NCBI GenBank assembly: GCA_944989445.1
Contig: CALYLW010000555.1
Coordinates: 603,636 to 667,635 of the forward strand
Source of the DNA: Ampullaceana balthica
Taxonomy: Eukaryota > Mollusca > Gastropoda > Lymnaeidae
Direction of reading: 5' to 3'
Length of the DNA stretch: 64,000 nt
Shown here: positions 11,429 to 22,700 of the stretch, in pieces
How positions within the stretch are numbered: the stretch's first letter is position 1
Layout of the letters: each line of letters begins with the position of its first letter
Notes under the pieces: model-generated
Told to the model about the DNA's origin: nothing
Seen by the model: only the letters and a program-made list of their open reading frames with translations
Database searches by the model: none
Translations under genes and position numbers: made by a program

Positions 11429-12567
11429 TCTTGTGACCTCTATCATGTATTTATAGACTTTAATAAAAGCGTTCGACAGAGTGTGGCATGCGGCACTGTG
11501 GGCAAATATGCACAAATTCAACATAAATGCAAACCTCATTGAGTGATCAAGAACCTTTACAACAGAGCAACTAGCGCAGTACTCTTCAACAGCAAGCTGG
11601 GAGATTGGTTCAAGACTACTGTTGGTGTCATACAAGGATGTCTACTTTCCCCATCCTCTTCAACCTCTTCCTTTAAAGGATCATGACAGATGTGCTAGAA
11701 GGCCATATCGAAACAGTCAGCATCGGAGGGACAAGTATAACTAACCTACGCTTCGCCGATGACATTGACGGCCTAGCTGGTAGCGAGGACGAAATAAAAG
11801 AATTACTCGCAAAGCTAGAGAAAACAGCAAAGGCGTACGGCATGGAAATCAATGCAGAAAAGACCAAGGTCATGGCAAATAGTAAATTCACAAGTGAGAT
11901 TCGGATAAACGGGCAAAAACTCGAAGAGGTCTCCACCTTCAAATATCTAGGGGCCATAATATCCGACGAAGGCTCAAAGTCATAAATTCTTGCCAGAGTA
12001 GCCCAAACAATGGCAGCATTGAGTAAATTAAAGCACATCTGGCAAAGTTGGAAGCTCTCCCTGAGATCAAAGATCCGGCTAATGCGTTCTCTGGCGAAGT
12101 CGGTCTTTTTGTATGGTTGAGAGGCTTAGACGCTCACTGCAGACCTCCAAAGAAGAATCAATGCGCTGGAGATGAGATGTTTCAGAAAGATATTGAACAT
12201 CTCCTACACAGCGCACATCACAAACGAAGCAGTCCGCAACAAAATAAGTACTGTCATTGGCCCCTACGAGGACCTACTCACATCAATTAAGAAGAGGAAA
12301 TTACGATGGTACGGACACGTGACAAGAACTGGATGTCTCGCAAAAACTTTATTGCAAGGCACAGTCCAGGGAGGAAGGAAAATAGACTGACAAAAGAAGA
12401 GATGGGAGGACGATATCAAAGAGTGGACCGACCTGTCATTCAGCGACTCTCAAAGGGCAGCACATGACTGGGACAAAAGGCGTGTGTTAGTGAGCAGTTC
12501 ACGATGGTGCCCCAACGACCCAACAATGGGTTAAGGGATAGTTCAAGTTCAAGTTCAATCTTGGCTT
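11429..12567 (+). mobile_element. 5'-truncated RTE-like LINE fragment (LINE1 family)
   Basis: Starts within the reverse transcriptase fingers and continues through the FADDID catalytic motif and the C-terminal region to a 3' tail of (ttcaag)n at about 12540-12567. It matches the minus-strand LINE at 37390-39758 over its whole length but carries several stops and frameshifts. It lies in the second intron of lectin gene 1 in the same orientation. No clean target duplication was found. Confidence 0.85.
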
Positions 12568-12887
12568 TTGCCATAGGAATAACGAAGGGAGATCAGATTT
12601 TATACCATATAGAATTTATTATTTGCTAAGTCACTGGTACTTTAAACCAGAAGTCGATAACATATTATTGTGACCCCATCGACCAAAAGTTATTATAATT
12701 AATTACATGCTCCTAAGAGAAAACCAGAGACGCGGACATATCAAAGTTTGGCACGTTAATACTCAACAGATTGGTGACAGATGTTTTAGACTGTGAACAT
12801 TTGCCTTAATAGTTTTAATACTAAGTTTTTGTAATGAAAATAACAAATGCAAGCCTGGAAAAAATCGTTCTTGGAGAATAGAGCGAT

Positions 12888-13665
12888 CAGAACACGCATG
12901 TGGGGAGTCCCTATCCAGTGAAGGTCGGCTCGAAGACGGACTCCCCCATGGGTCTGCCTTGAGCTGTACGCTGTTCCTAGCATACGTTTATTGACATTCA
13001 AACGTCTATCGAGAGTCAGTGTGCGATGTTCGCAGATGACTTGGTCGTCTGGACGTCCGGTAGGGACGTAACGAATTAGCAGTACAGACTACAGCGCGAC
13101 CTCGATAAGATCGAAGCATGTGCCAAAAAGTGGAAACTAATCGTGAACACTCAAAAAAACCGTCCACTTCATTTTCACAAACGGAAGGAATGCACTAAAA
13201 CAGGATGTTGTGCTTTACATCTGAGGGAAAAGGCTGAATTGGGTCAAGGAGCCAATGTATTTTGGCGTGCGACTGGACCAAAAACTCCAGATGCACAACC
13301 ATATACGTAAATTGCGTGCGAAAACCACTGCTCAATTGTCCCTGGTGAAAAAACTGGCTAGCACTACTTGGGGCGCTGCCGCAAGAACGCTGAGAGCTCT
13401 CCCCGTCCAGGTTTTTGCAAGCAGAACGGCGCTCGAGGACCTGGACAGTGTCCAAAACGAAGCTCTAAGACTGGTTTGTGGGGCGCTACGTACCACACCC
13501 AACGCCGCGGTAGAAATCTTGGAAAACGTAGAACCGCTCAAAGTACGGCGAGAGAAGGCAATACTAACTACGGTGGAAAGATATGGCAGAATGGATCACA
13601 GATCATTTCAAACAGAACGATGTTCAACAACACAATGTCACAGGGCAGCATGTTACAGAACATAA
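12888..13665 (+). mobile_element. Jockey-like LINE reverse transcriptase fragment
   Basis: Remains of reverse transcriptase: a Gly-Leu-Pro-His-Gly-Ser motif near 12945, an Ala-Asp-Asp catalytic motif near 13030, then an open frame 13255-13665 with the tyrosine-phenylalanine-glycine-valine thumb motif and coiled C-terminal region seen in Jockey/CR1-type elements. An internal deletion near 13410 and stops show it is dead. It belongs to a different clade from the nearby LINE1 fragment. Confidence 0.7.
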
Positions 13666-13884
13666 TGTCATAGAGCAAAATATCGCAAGTGCAAATGAAG
13701 CATTGAGAAGTTGCATGATCAAGTCTGTAGACCATTAACGTCAAAACAAACTTGCTGATATTTACACCAGGGATGACTCTGTCAATACCAATCTCATTGG
13801 CTAATAGGAATGGTGTTCTAGTCTTTTTGGTTTTTGTTTTTAAATCCAAGACAATCTTTTAAAAAATGTTTTGCTCTATTTCAG

Positions 13885-14009
13885 ATCAGCCCAACAACCT
13901 CGATGGCAACCAGCGATGCATCGCCTACAGCAGCACCACGTACTACCCATTGATTGATTACTACTGCAACTTCAACATGATATTCATATGTGAAAGAACA
14001 ACATTTTAA
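13885..14009 (+). CDS. Gene 1 terminal exon: CTLD end
   Basis: After acceptor ctatttcag the frame encodes the CTLD C-terminus: Gln-Pro-Asn-Asn at the position of EPN/QPD, then Cys, a Tyr-Tyr-Pro motif, Cys and a final Ile-Cys-Glu, ending in TAA at 14007-14009. Among the copies here this one is closest to a canonical sugar-binding loop. Confidence 0.75.
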
Positions 14010-14074
14010 TGTAATAGTAAAAGCAATACTATTATTTACTAAATTAATTATAGCTATGAAACAGATTGTGATTC

Positions 14075-14080
14075 AATAAA
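14075..14080 (+). promoter_or_regulatory. Polyadenylation signal, gene 1
   Basis: AATAAA 66 bp downstream of the gene 1 stop codon. Confidence 0.5.
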
Positions 14081-14197
14081 CTGTCACATACATTGTTAGA
14101 GATTGCGGCGGATTTATTTTTTATGGTTTATTAATTACATAGAGTTTTGTGTAGCAGAATGATTTCAGAAATTTGCAGTCCCGGACAATAAATAATA

Positions 14198-16093
14198 AAA
14201 TAAAAACAACCCGTAAAAACAAAGATTTTGACTATAAATCCCATATATATGAGATACAACTAAAAGTATTGAGTATGTTCAATATAATACGCACCGTGTG
14301 ACAGACCCTTGTGACATTGAGGGCTGGAGTGAACCTCCAGTGACCCGTGGAGCTCAACTATAGCAGACGGCTACACATGCTACATAGAGATACATAGAGA
14401 TAAACTAAAGCTTCATTAATTTAATTACGGTACATTCGATCCATCTGAAATTTTGATACAATCCATTGTTAAGTGACACAAGTCTGTGTGCCAAATTTCA
14501 GCTTGATAGGATCACGGAAAATTGGTCGTTTTTTACATATGTTTTTCCACGGATTTGACCACGACAAGACGGTGAAGTTAATGTAAGGGATTTAATAAAA
14601 CAACCCCGTAAAAAGAAAAGTTTTTGACTATAAATCCCTTATATATGAGACATAACTAAAAGTATTGATTATGTTCAAAAGTGACAAACATTTACAGACT
14701 GAAACCGATATTATCTCCCCTGGCTTTAAAACTGGGGGAAGGGGGAGGGGGTGTGGACATGGACGGGTGGCGTCAACGCTTTAACTCAACTCCTGGTGGT
14801 TTACCTGGTTAAAACACGAGATGTGTTCACCGCTCGCTGGCGTGAAGTCAAGTGACCCGTAAAATGTAAACAATAGCGACCGCTACATATAGTTTATATA
14901 GATAAACTAAAAATGCATTAATTTAATAACTGAATTTTTGATATGATGCATTGTTAGGTGACACGGGTCCGTGTGCCAAATTTCAGCTCGATGACATGAC
15001 GGGAAGTGGGTCATTTTTTACTTTTGTTTTTTCGCGGTGCCCGGCCAAGACAGAGAGACAGAGACGGCGGTGAAGTTAATATAAGGGATTTAATAAAACA
15101 AAACCATAAAAACAAAGTTTATGACTATAAATCCCTTATATATGAGACATAACTAAAAGTATTGATTATGTTCAAACGCGACAAATATTTACAGACTGAA
15201 TCTTTCTTAACTCACATTTGCTTTTAACCTGGGGGGGGGGTTGGGAGAGGGGAAAGATCTTGTCACCGATCTCTGGACCGAGCTCATAGTGACGACACGC
15301 AAAATGTAAACAAAAGCACGCCGGTACACCTGGCTAAAACACGAGATGTATTCACCTCTGGCTGGTGTGAAGTCAATTGACCCGTAAAATGTAAACATTG
15401 GAGACTTCTACATATAGTTTTATATAGATAAACTAAAAATACATTAATTTAATTACGGAACGTTAGATCGATCTGAAATTTTGATACGATGCATTGTTAG
15501 GTGAGACGGGTCCGTGTGCCAAATTTCAGCTCGATGGGTGACGGGAAGTGGGTCATTTTTTAATTCTATTTTTCCGCGGTGCCCGCCCAAGACAGAGAGA
15601 CAGAGACGCTGGTGAAGTTAATATAAGGGATTTAAAAAGACAAGTAAAAACAAAGTTTTTGACGATAAATTACTTATATATGATACAGAACTAAAAGTAT
15701 TGATTATGTTCCAACGCGACACACATTTACAGACTGACACCGAGTGATGTCCCCTGTCTTATAAACGGAGGATGGGACGTGAGGGGGTGTCGGCAAACGG
15801 ATCGACGTCATCGCGTCAACTCAAACTCTCACGTGGAAGAAAAAACAATAACAAACCGTGAATTTGAATTACATACGTTATATTAAGATAAACTAAAAAT
15901 GCATTAATTTAATTACTGTAAGTTCGATCGATCTGAAATTTTGATATGGTGCATTAATAGGTGAGGCGGGTCCATGTGCCAAATTTCAGCTCGATCGAAT
16001 CATGGAAAGGGGGTTATTTTTGACTTTTCTTTTTCCACCCGACATACGAAGAGATGACGACAGACAAGATTTCGAAGTTAATATAAGAGATTT
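14198..16093 (+). repeat. TR-A array, four head-to-tail copies
   Basis: Four copies of a 390-540 bp element at about 14198-14595, 14596-15090, 15091-15632 and 15633-16093. Each starts cccgtaaaaacaaag, has tttgactataaatccctt and a gagacataactaaaagtatt block. A conserved core follows (gatctgaaattttgata, tgtgccaaatttcag), and the copy ends gaagttaatataagggattta. The end block is the reverse complement of the start block, so copy junctions are palindromic. No open frame and no pol III boxes were seen. Other copies lie at 34.7, 47.1, 59.6, 60.4-61.3 and 63.9 kb. Confidence 0.85.
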
Positions 16094-16435
16094 AAAATGC
16101 TGTTGTTTTCACCACCTGTATTTAATGATTAATATTTTCTTCATTTTATTGGTTAAAGAATGTCTTACACAGGTTACATAATTCATATTACTTTTGAATA
16201 CTATCTCAATAATAATACAAATTTACAAAGTTCTATAAATCATTCAATTTTTTTAATAAAAGCTACCATAAGTGAACCAGAAAGAGGGACCAACAAAAAA
16301 CAAGGATAAAATCCCAGATAGGTGTACTCTTTGATATTCATAAAAATACAACAAGCGTGCTTGGAGCATAATAATAAATTTCTACTCTTTGGTTGAAATG
16401 AATATATTATTTAAAAAACGATCAAATCTTTGAGA

Positions 16436-16556
16436 TGTAATATTGGAGGCGGGCGGAGGGTCGAGTTTTTTGTGCGAAGTGTGACGAGGGGGGAGGGCAG
16501 GGGGGTGTCAAAAATCGACAAAAAATTGCGTGACGTCAATTATGGACGGCCCCTAA
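16436..16556 (+). repeat. Dispersed G-rich repeat with TGACGTCA end
   Basis: Another copy of the 1-100 repeat, ending gcgtgacgtcaattatgg followed by acggcccct. The end is the reverse complement of the 53330 copy's start. Confidence 0.65.
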
Positions 16557-19550
16557 ATACTTTTAGCACTATAACATAAAAACATAAAAAAGAGTGAAGT
16601 CTTTAAAAAAACAAATGTCATTGTTAATTTTACAAATGATTTATGCTGTGACCACAATGACCTTATTGCGACTGAGTTAAACTATGATTATTCATAAACA
16701 CATAAGGACAGGTAAGATGTTGCTTTGTGCATTTTATTATAATAAAATAACTTTGATACAGGAAATTGTGATGCAGGGTTAAATTTAAATATTGAAGTTT
16801 TTATTTATTTATTTATATTTTGACCAAACGAGTTTTAAAAATCTAGAGGTCTTAAGTTTTGTCAGTCATGAAACCATTGCTGTCTCAAACATAAATTAGT
16901 TACAAGGAAGACAAATACACTGTTGAATGCTTTTTTCCCCATTTCATTCTGTAATTTCATCTTTTTAAAAAATATTTGATGTTAAACTTATCATCTTTTT
17001 ATTGTTAATTTAAATTATGTTATGCATTTCTTTACAGTACATTGTTTTGGATAATAATTATATTTCAATAAAATAACTTCTAAATTTTAAATGTATTTTA
17101 AAAGAGGTTTCAAGTCCCGCCTTTCTTTTTTCAAAAATTGCAAACATTATAGTGTATCTAGGATCAGGCCCTTGTGTTGAGAAGATTGGATTTCGTGCCT
17201 AGGGCTATATTTACGGTTAAGGCAATCCAAACACTCACAAGGGACGTAATGGAGATTTCCACAAACGAACAAGATATTACAATTTGTAAACCAGTAAATG
17301 ATATGAGCAAAATAACAAAATTATATGCCGAAACAATTCAAATTGGTTCCCTTCTAGCATCTGCTATCATCATAATGCTTGCCCAACAACTCCATGCCTC
17401 TCTTTGAAAATACTTAAATTGAATAAGAAAATTAAAATTGTGCTACCGGAGGGGAGGGGAGATCGATCCATCAGCGCGTGGAGTTATGTGCTTTGACGAG
17501 GTGTGTTGACCTTCTCGCTTTGACGTGGTGTGTTGACCTTCTCACTGTGAGCGGAAACGTACAGTTCCGCTCCGGCGGCCAGCGATGCTGCAATCTGGGT
17601 ACAGACATCACGTGGTCTGGGTGGGGGAGGTGGAGGGCGCTGACCTCTCCCGGTGAATAACGTGCGTTTTTTGTGAGGTCTTGTCAGGCTCATACATGCC
17701 CTATTTGCATTACACATATCTACTTATCTATAAGCCTGTTTGCAGTGTCACCCATATCTTTTTCAGTAATATTGCTATATTAAAAGCTTTTATGAAAGTC
17801 ATTGCAACAAGTTAGAAAATAGTCATCAAGCTTAAAACAAAAGGCATAAAGAAGCCTACTACGCATCTCCTTATCTTCATTGTATTGTATTTATGTATAG
17901 AAAATAACTGCTTTTTTTACATTACCTTCTACTTTCGAAATCACGTATTTTTTTTTAATGTAAATATTATTATATCAAGTTTAATGACTATGATCATTTT
18001 AATAATAAATTTAACTTTAGCTTTTAACAGTCATTAGTCAAATGTTTGGCTTTTAAGATACAATGAAACACTATAAAATGTAGAACGTTTTATAAGATGC
18101 TTAAGGAATCAGAGATTTCTATAAGTGAATTAATTACGTATTTATTTTTCCAAAGCAAACAATTGTTTAACAATGTGTATCAGTATTAATGTAACAAAGC
18201 CTAACTACAGTGTTAAAAAGATCTACGTGTGACGTATTTACAAATCAGAAGAAAATGTATTTCTGGAATATTAAAAAAAAATGTTCCATATTGATTTACT
18301 ACATGTCGTATTAATTAATTAAAACCTACATAACGTAACACTACTTGGCTGCTTGCACAACAGCTGTTTTTACATTCTGAATATTTTTTCTAAATTAAAT
18401 AATAACAATAAAATGTTTCAAATAGTGGATATATAATTTTGTAATATAAATGTTGTTGTTTTTATTACTGTATGAAACTTATTTTCTTTTCGTTTTTGAG
18501 CTCTTAAATAAGTGCATTTTTTTACAATAACTCTTATTGCATCTCTATTAAAACTCTATCAAATCTTGTTTCGGTCAAATACACATCTCAGGATTCTCCA
18601 TACTACATATCACTTATGTATAAGTTCGCCCGTTCTTAAAGGTAGCTTTAGTGCTTGTTTGCTCTATAGCGCAATCTAACATTTCCAAATATTGCAACAA
18701 CAAAAAGACAGAGCAAAGAACTCATCACTAGTGAATAGAGCTGAGCGAGTAAAAGTCAACAGAAGCAAATAGGTATCGATTCTCGTTAAATAAGATTTAT
18801 GCAGAAACATGGTTATGCCATTAAGGCTTTCAGTCCAACCTTGTTTTGCCTCACAACAAAAGATGAGTAGAAAAACCAAATACACAGTGAAGTTAAAAAG
18901 TTGCTTGTTCATTCCCCTAATATAAGTAGGTCAGTGTGGCGAATTTATGGTAAACAGTCACAGATTTTGCCCCCAAATTGGAACTTGGACAATAAACAAT
19001 GGTCTAATTCACACAATTTTTTTTGTATAGACCAAAGTTCAGTTTGACATAATCTCTACAAAAATTCGAAAAGAAACTAACTTAGATTGTAACAATGAAT
19101 GCATTTAACTGTGCAAATAAGAATCTTAAATGGCTTCACTTTCGCATATATATTTTTATCCGTCACCCGCATAAATTTTTAATCTCCTTTCAAAATGTAA
19201 ACTTCAGTCAATTTTCAAAGTTGATGATGTGTTAAGATATCAAAATGACAATGCAATTTTTAATTCTTCATTACGTAAAAAATATTTATGAAATAAATAA
19301 TGAAACTAAGTATATTTTTGTCTCCTATGACTAGGCTATGACACAATTATTTGGTTCATTTTAATCACTAAATATCATAAATTAAGTTCTATCTGTAGAA
19401 ACATATTTTAATGGGATAGTTCGGTGTGATTTTTTTCAATTAAACACAAAAATGTAATGCAATCCATTTTTTTTTAAAAAATAGCATAACAATTCAAAAT
19501 ATAATGATTTAGTTCCTGGAGCACATTTCTAATTTAAATGAAATAGGTAA
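16557..19550. other. Mostly AT-rich intergenic region
   Basis: No family gene was recognised. It contains a 77-codon plus-strand open frame at 17174-17407 that I cannot assign. A GC-rich patch at 17440-17670 holds two adjacent copies of a 25-bp ggtgtgttgaccttctc unit. A signal-peptide-like minus-strand frame lies at 18840-18912. Confidence 0.45.
18840..18912 (-). other. Possible orphan signal-peptide exon
   Basis: A minus-strand ATG followed by a hydrophobic stretch (Phe-Leu-Leu-Ile-Phe-Cys-Cys) and a possible, weak donor caaggttgg that would leave phase 1, as in the lectin family. No downstream exons follow on the minus strand within the window, so this is only a candidate. Confidence 0.25.
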
Positions 19551-19556
19551 CAGCTT

Positions 19557-19562
19557 TTATTC
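19557..19562 (-). promoter_or_regulatory. Polyadenylation signal, gene 2
   Basis: Minus-strand AATAAA about 11 bp after the gene 2 stop codon. The spacing is short but usable. Confidence 0.4.
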
Positions 19563-19572
19563 TGTAATTATT

Positions 19573-19706
19573 TCATATACACTTCAACCTGAGATCCTTC
19601 TCACAAACAAACATCAGCGGTTCATTGCAGAAGTAGTCGTGGACCGGGTAATAAGTGGTCGTGTCAAAAGACACACATAATTCTTTGATGGGTGAGCTCG
19701 GCTGAC
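19573..19706 (-). CDS. Gene 2 exon 5: CTLD end and stop
   Basis: 134 bp from acceptor atccatatag to TGA. Encodes Gln-Pro-Ser-Ser, Leu-Cys-Val, Tyr-Tyr-Pro, Phe-Cys and Phe-Val-Cys-Glu, the last three CTLD cysteines, then a short tail with an extra Cys. Same length as the gene 3 exon at 60090-60223. Confidence 0.8.
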
Positions 19707-22700
19707 CTATATGGATGAAAAGCAAATTTCAGTTACAAATGTAAACTAAATGTTTTGAAGCTGTTTCTTAAAGTAAACTGCTTAAAGTGATTTTATCTTT
19801 CAAATTCTTCATCTACCTCCGGCTTATTTTAACGTACTGAATAATTCAAAAATAGTTGGCTTTACAACAGTGTTGTCCAAAGTCCGGCCCGCGGGCTAAA
19901 TGATGCCCGCAATAAATTTTTCACTGGCCCACGGCCTCACGTTAAATTATAAATTGACTCTTGGATTTTTTCTGTTACGACGGAAATATTTTTATAAGAA
20001 AATAAAAATTTGTGCTGTTTTGAGTATGATGATGGCGAAAATCTATGGAATTTTATTGTTTAACAAAAAGGATATTAAAATACAAAAAGCCAATGAAGTT
20101 ATTTGATTTTATTTGATCGAATTTCGATGAAGTCTGATGGGCAAATTCAATTTAGTAATATTGTTTATTTTTGCAAAGTTGAGTAGGAAATGAATGTTGG
20201 GCGTACACTTAAAATTAGGTGAACAATTTTAATCACAATTTTTAACAATATTTTCGGCTATTGCTTTATTTGAACACGTTTTATTTATTAATTGTAAGGC
20301 ACGTACGTAGTTTAAAATATTAATCGAGTTTCAGTAATTTCTACTGAGTGAAAAAGGTATTTATAAAGTGTGGAAGATCGCGATAACATTTCCTCTTTTT
20401 ACCCCTCAGAAAATCAATGTTTACAACACAAAAATGTTATATAATTGAAAAGCCTGTAAGTTAATCTAAAAGTATGTGAGTATAGTTAATTATCCTAGTC
20501 TGGCTCCCACATATTTTACTTCCTGGCATATGGTGCAAATTGCACAAGGTTTGGACACCTTGCCTTACATGTTGATATGCCATTTAAATCTGTCAAGAAG
20601 GGGTGCCCTCTACGTGGCTCGGAAGACAAGTAGGGAAGCGGAGCTGACCGAAACCCGAAACTGACAACTCCTGGCAGGCAATGCCTAAGTTCGTTATGTT
20701 AGGTGTTAGGTGCTAGTCACATATGATTACAGTCGTTGCACGGATCTTAGGCAGAGCATTAGATGCAACGCCGATGGTGAAAACCTTTAAAGAACCCGTT
20801 GAGGGTCGGGTTAATCCGAAGTGTCCGTTTTGTCCCCCTCATTTACTAGCAACGCCATTGAGCGGTGCCGTTTTATGGCCAGGATCACCTGTACGGATTA
20901 GCAAAAGGTACCACAAAGAATGTAGCGGACGCCAGCTCTGAGGAAACCTTCTAGTGGGGGTCACACCCTAGGTAGGTCATTGATGATCCCCCGCTTTGCG
21001 GCGGTCCAAACCATTGAGACTCGTGTGCTTTGCCGGGGTGGTGCCGAAGTTGTAGCGAGTCGAAGTAGGGAAAATTCCACCCCTTCTTGTGAGGTCAACT
21101 TAAGTAGGAGGCATTATCGACCATGTCCTGGATGCCCAGCCAGGTGGCTGCTCCAGAAGTGAACGTTCCGGGGGAGGGGGGTCCCTCAGCTGTTAAGTCC
21201 CTCGGGGGGCGGTTGGGATAGCTGAGGGGCTTTTCCACTAAGAGCACAAGGCTCGGGGCTACTGATTTTCTTCCACATGTAGGATATTGTGATGCAAGCA
21301 TTTTAAGGACATTCAGCCTCATCCTGAAAAGTGTTTTCAAATGAGCTCCGCTTAATTAAAAATATATATCAGTTCACGACAAGGCTAATAGCCGGTTCAG
21401 ACTTAAACATTTTGATCAACATTTTAAAGTGTGAAAAGACTAGAAGGGATTGATTTTTCGGTTAATGTTGTTGTTTCTTTTTTTTTCCGAACTAATGAGT
21501 ACACAACCATGTTACTTTACGACCTTCTTTGTGAAAGAGTTTTTTTAATTTTTTTTGCAAAATACTGCTTGCCTGTGAATCAAACAAACGCCTCTATAAA
21601 TAAACTTACAAATTCACGATATATATATATATATATATATATGAGTGCGCATTTGATAAATGAGCCAATTCTCACCCGAATGAAAGAGTGTCGACTTGTA
21701 AGGACTGCTCATGTTAAGTTCAGATCCATCGTCGTCCCATCTGTACGATCCAGGCACCTCAAAGTTGTTTAGTCCTATCCACGACCATGAGTCAGTGGCT
21801 TTTAAAGAAGGGTAAAGGGCCGAGAACGTTCCACTGAGAATTTCTATTTTCTCAGCTACCTTCATCGTGTAAAGTGTGGAGTTGTTATCTGTAGGTGCGT
21901 AAACATGATAACTACAGTGACTCATTACTTTGAAAGTTAAATAAGTTATTTTAACTTGTTTAATACAGTTTTGCGTTAAAAAATCTTTTAAAGAGCATAT
22001 TGAGACATAATAATAAATGTTTCAAAATATAATTAGAGGCATGTGAAGCGATCTTATCATATGTTGTTTATGTAAAAAAAATTTTAAAAAAGGTAATTAG
22101 AGTAGATATTTAAACCTTTATAACAAAGCTCAAGAATATTGCTAAAGGAATTAAAATTAAAGATTCAATTATTGATATTCGTTAAGTTGTCGAAAAGATA
22201 CTACCAATTAAAAACAATATATTGGAAATGTGTACCTATTATAGAAACTTCATGTTAAAATACCTCGACAAAACTGTCTTGCCTCCGTGTAGTTGAGTTT
22301 TCTAGGAGATATCCACAGACAAGCGGTAACACTTCCTTTAGAGTGGAGTTTAAAGTTGATATACTGTGATGTCAGTGAATCGTCGTAATATAATTCAGTC
22401 TCTGGATCTCTGGGTGAAAGTGAATTATACAACCAAGAACCTGCAAATACATATCAAAAATAAACATACCTTACATTAGTTTTATAAAAATTAAAGATGC
22501 ATATGTTAAATTGAGCCCCGTAAAGAAAAAAAGAAAAAATAATCCTTTTTAAAAAAAAATTTTTTTTTACGTTTAACTACGAGCAAAAATTATTTGTGTA
22601 CACATTAAGTCTTAATATTTTAATATTCACAAGATTCCTAGACTGTATATGTAGAAAAAGGATGAGTCCAATTTCTAGTGAACATTAACCAAACAAGAGA

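Larger units (their letters stand above)
8562..14009 (+). pseudogene. PAN-CTLD family gene 1, decayed
   Basis: Three plus-strand exons match the family's last three exons: 8562-8738 (177 bp), 10805-11016 (212 bp) and 13885-14009 (125 bp). The first and last read through cleanly, but the middle exon has an in-frame TAA and a 1-bp deletion relative to the two intact genes, so a full CTLD cannot be made. A PAN exon and signal-peptide exon were looked for upstream and not found. A 13-bp minisatellite lies in the first intron; two LINE fragments lie in the second. An AATAAA occurs 66 bp after the stop. A sequenced relative could show whether the copy died recently or was always partial. Confidence 0.75.
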
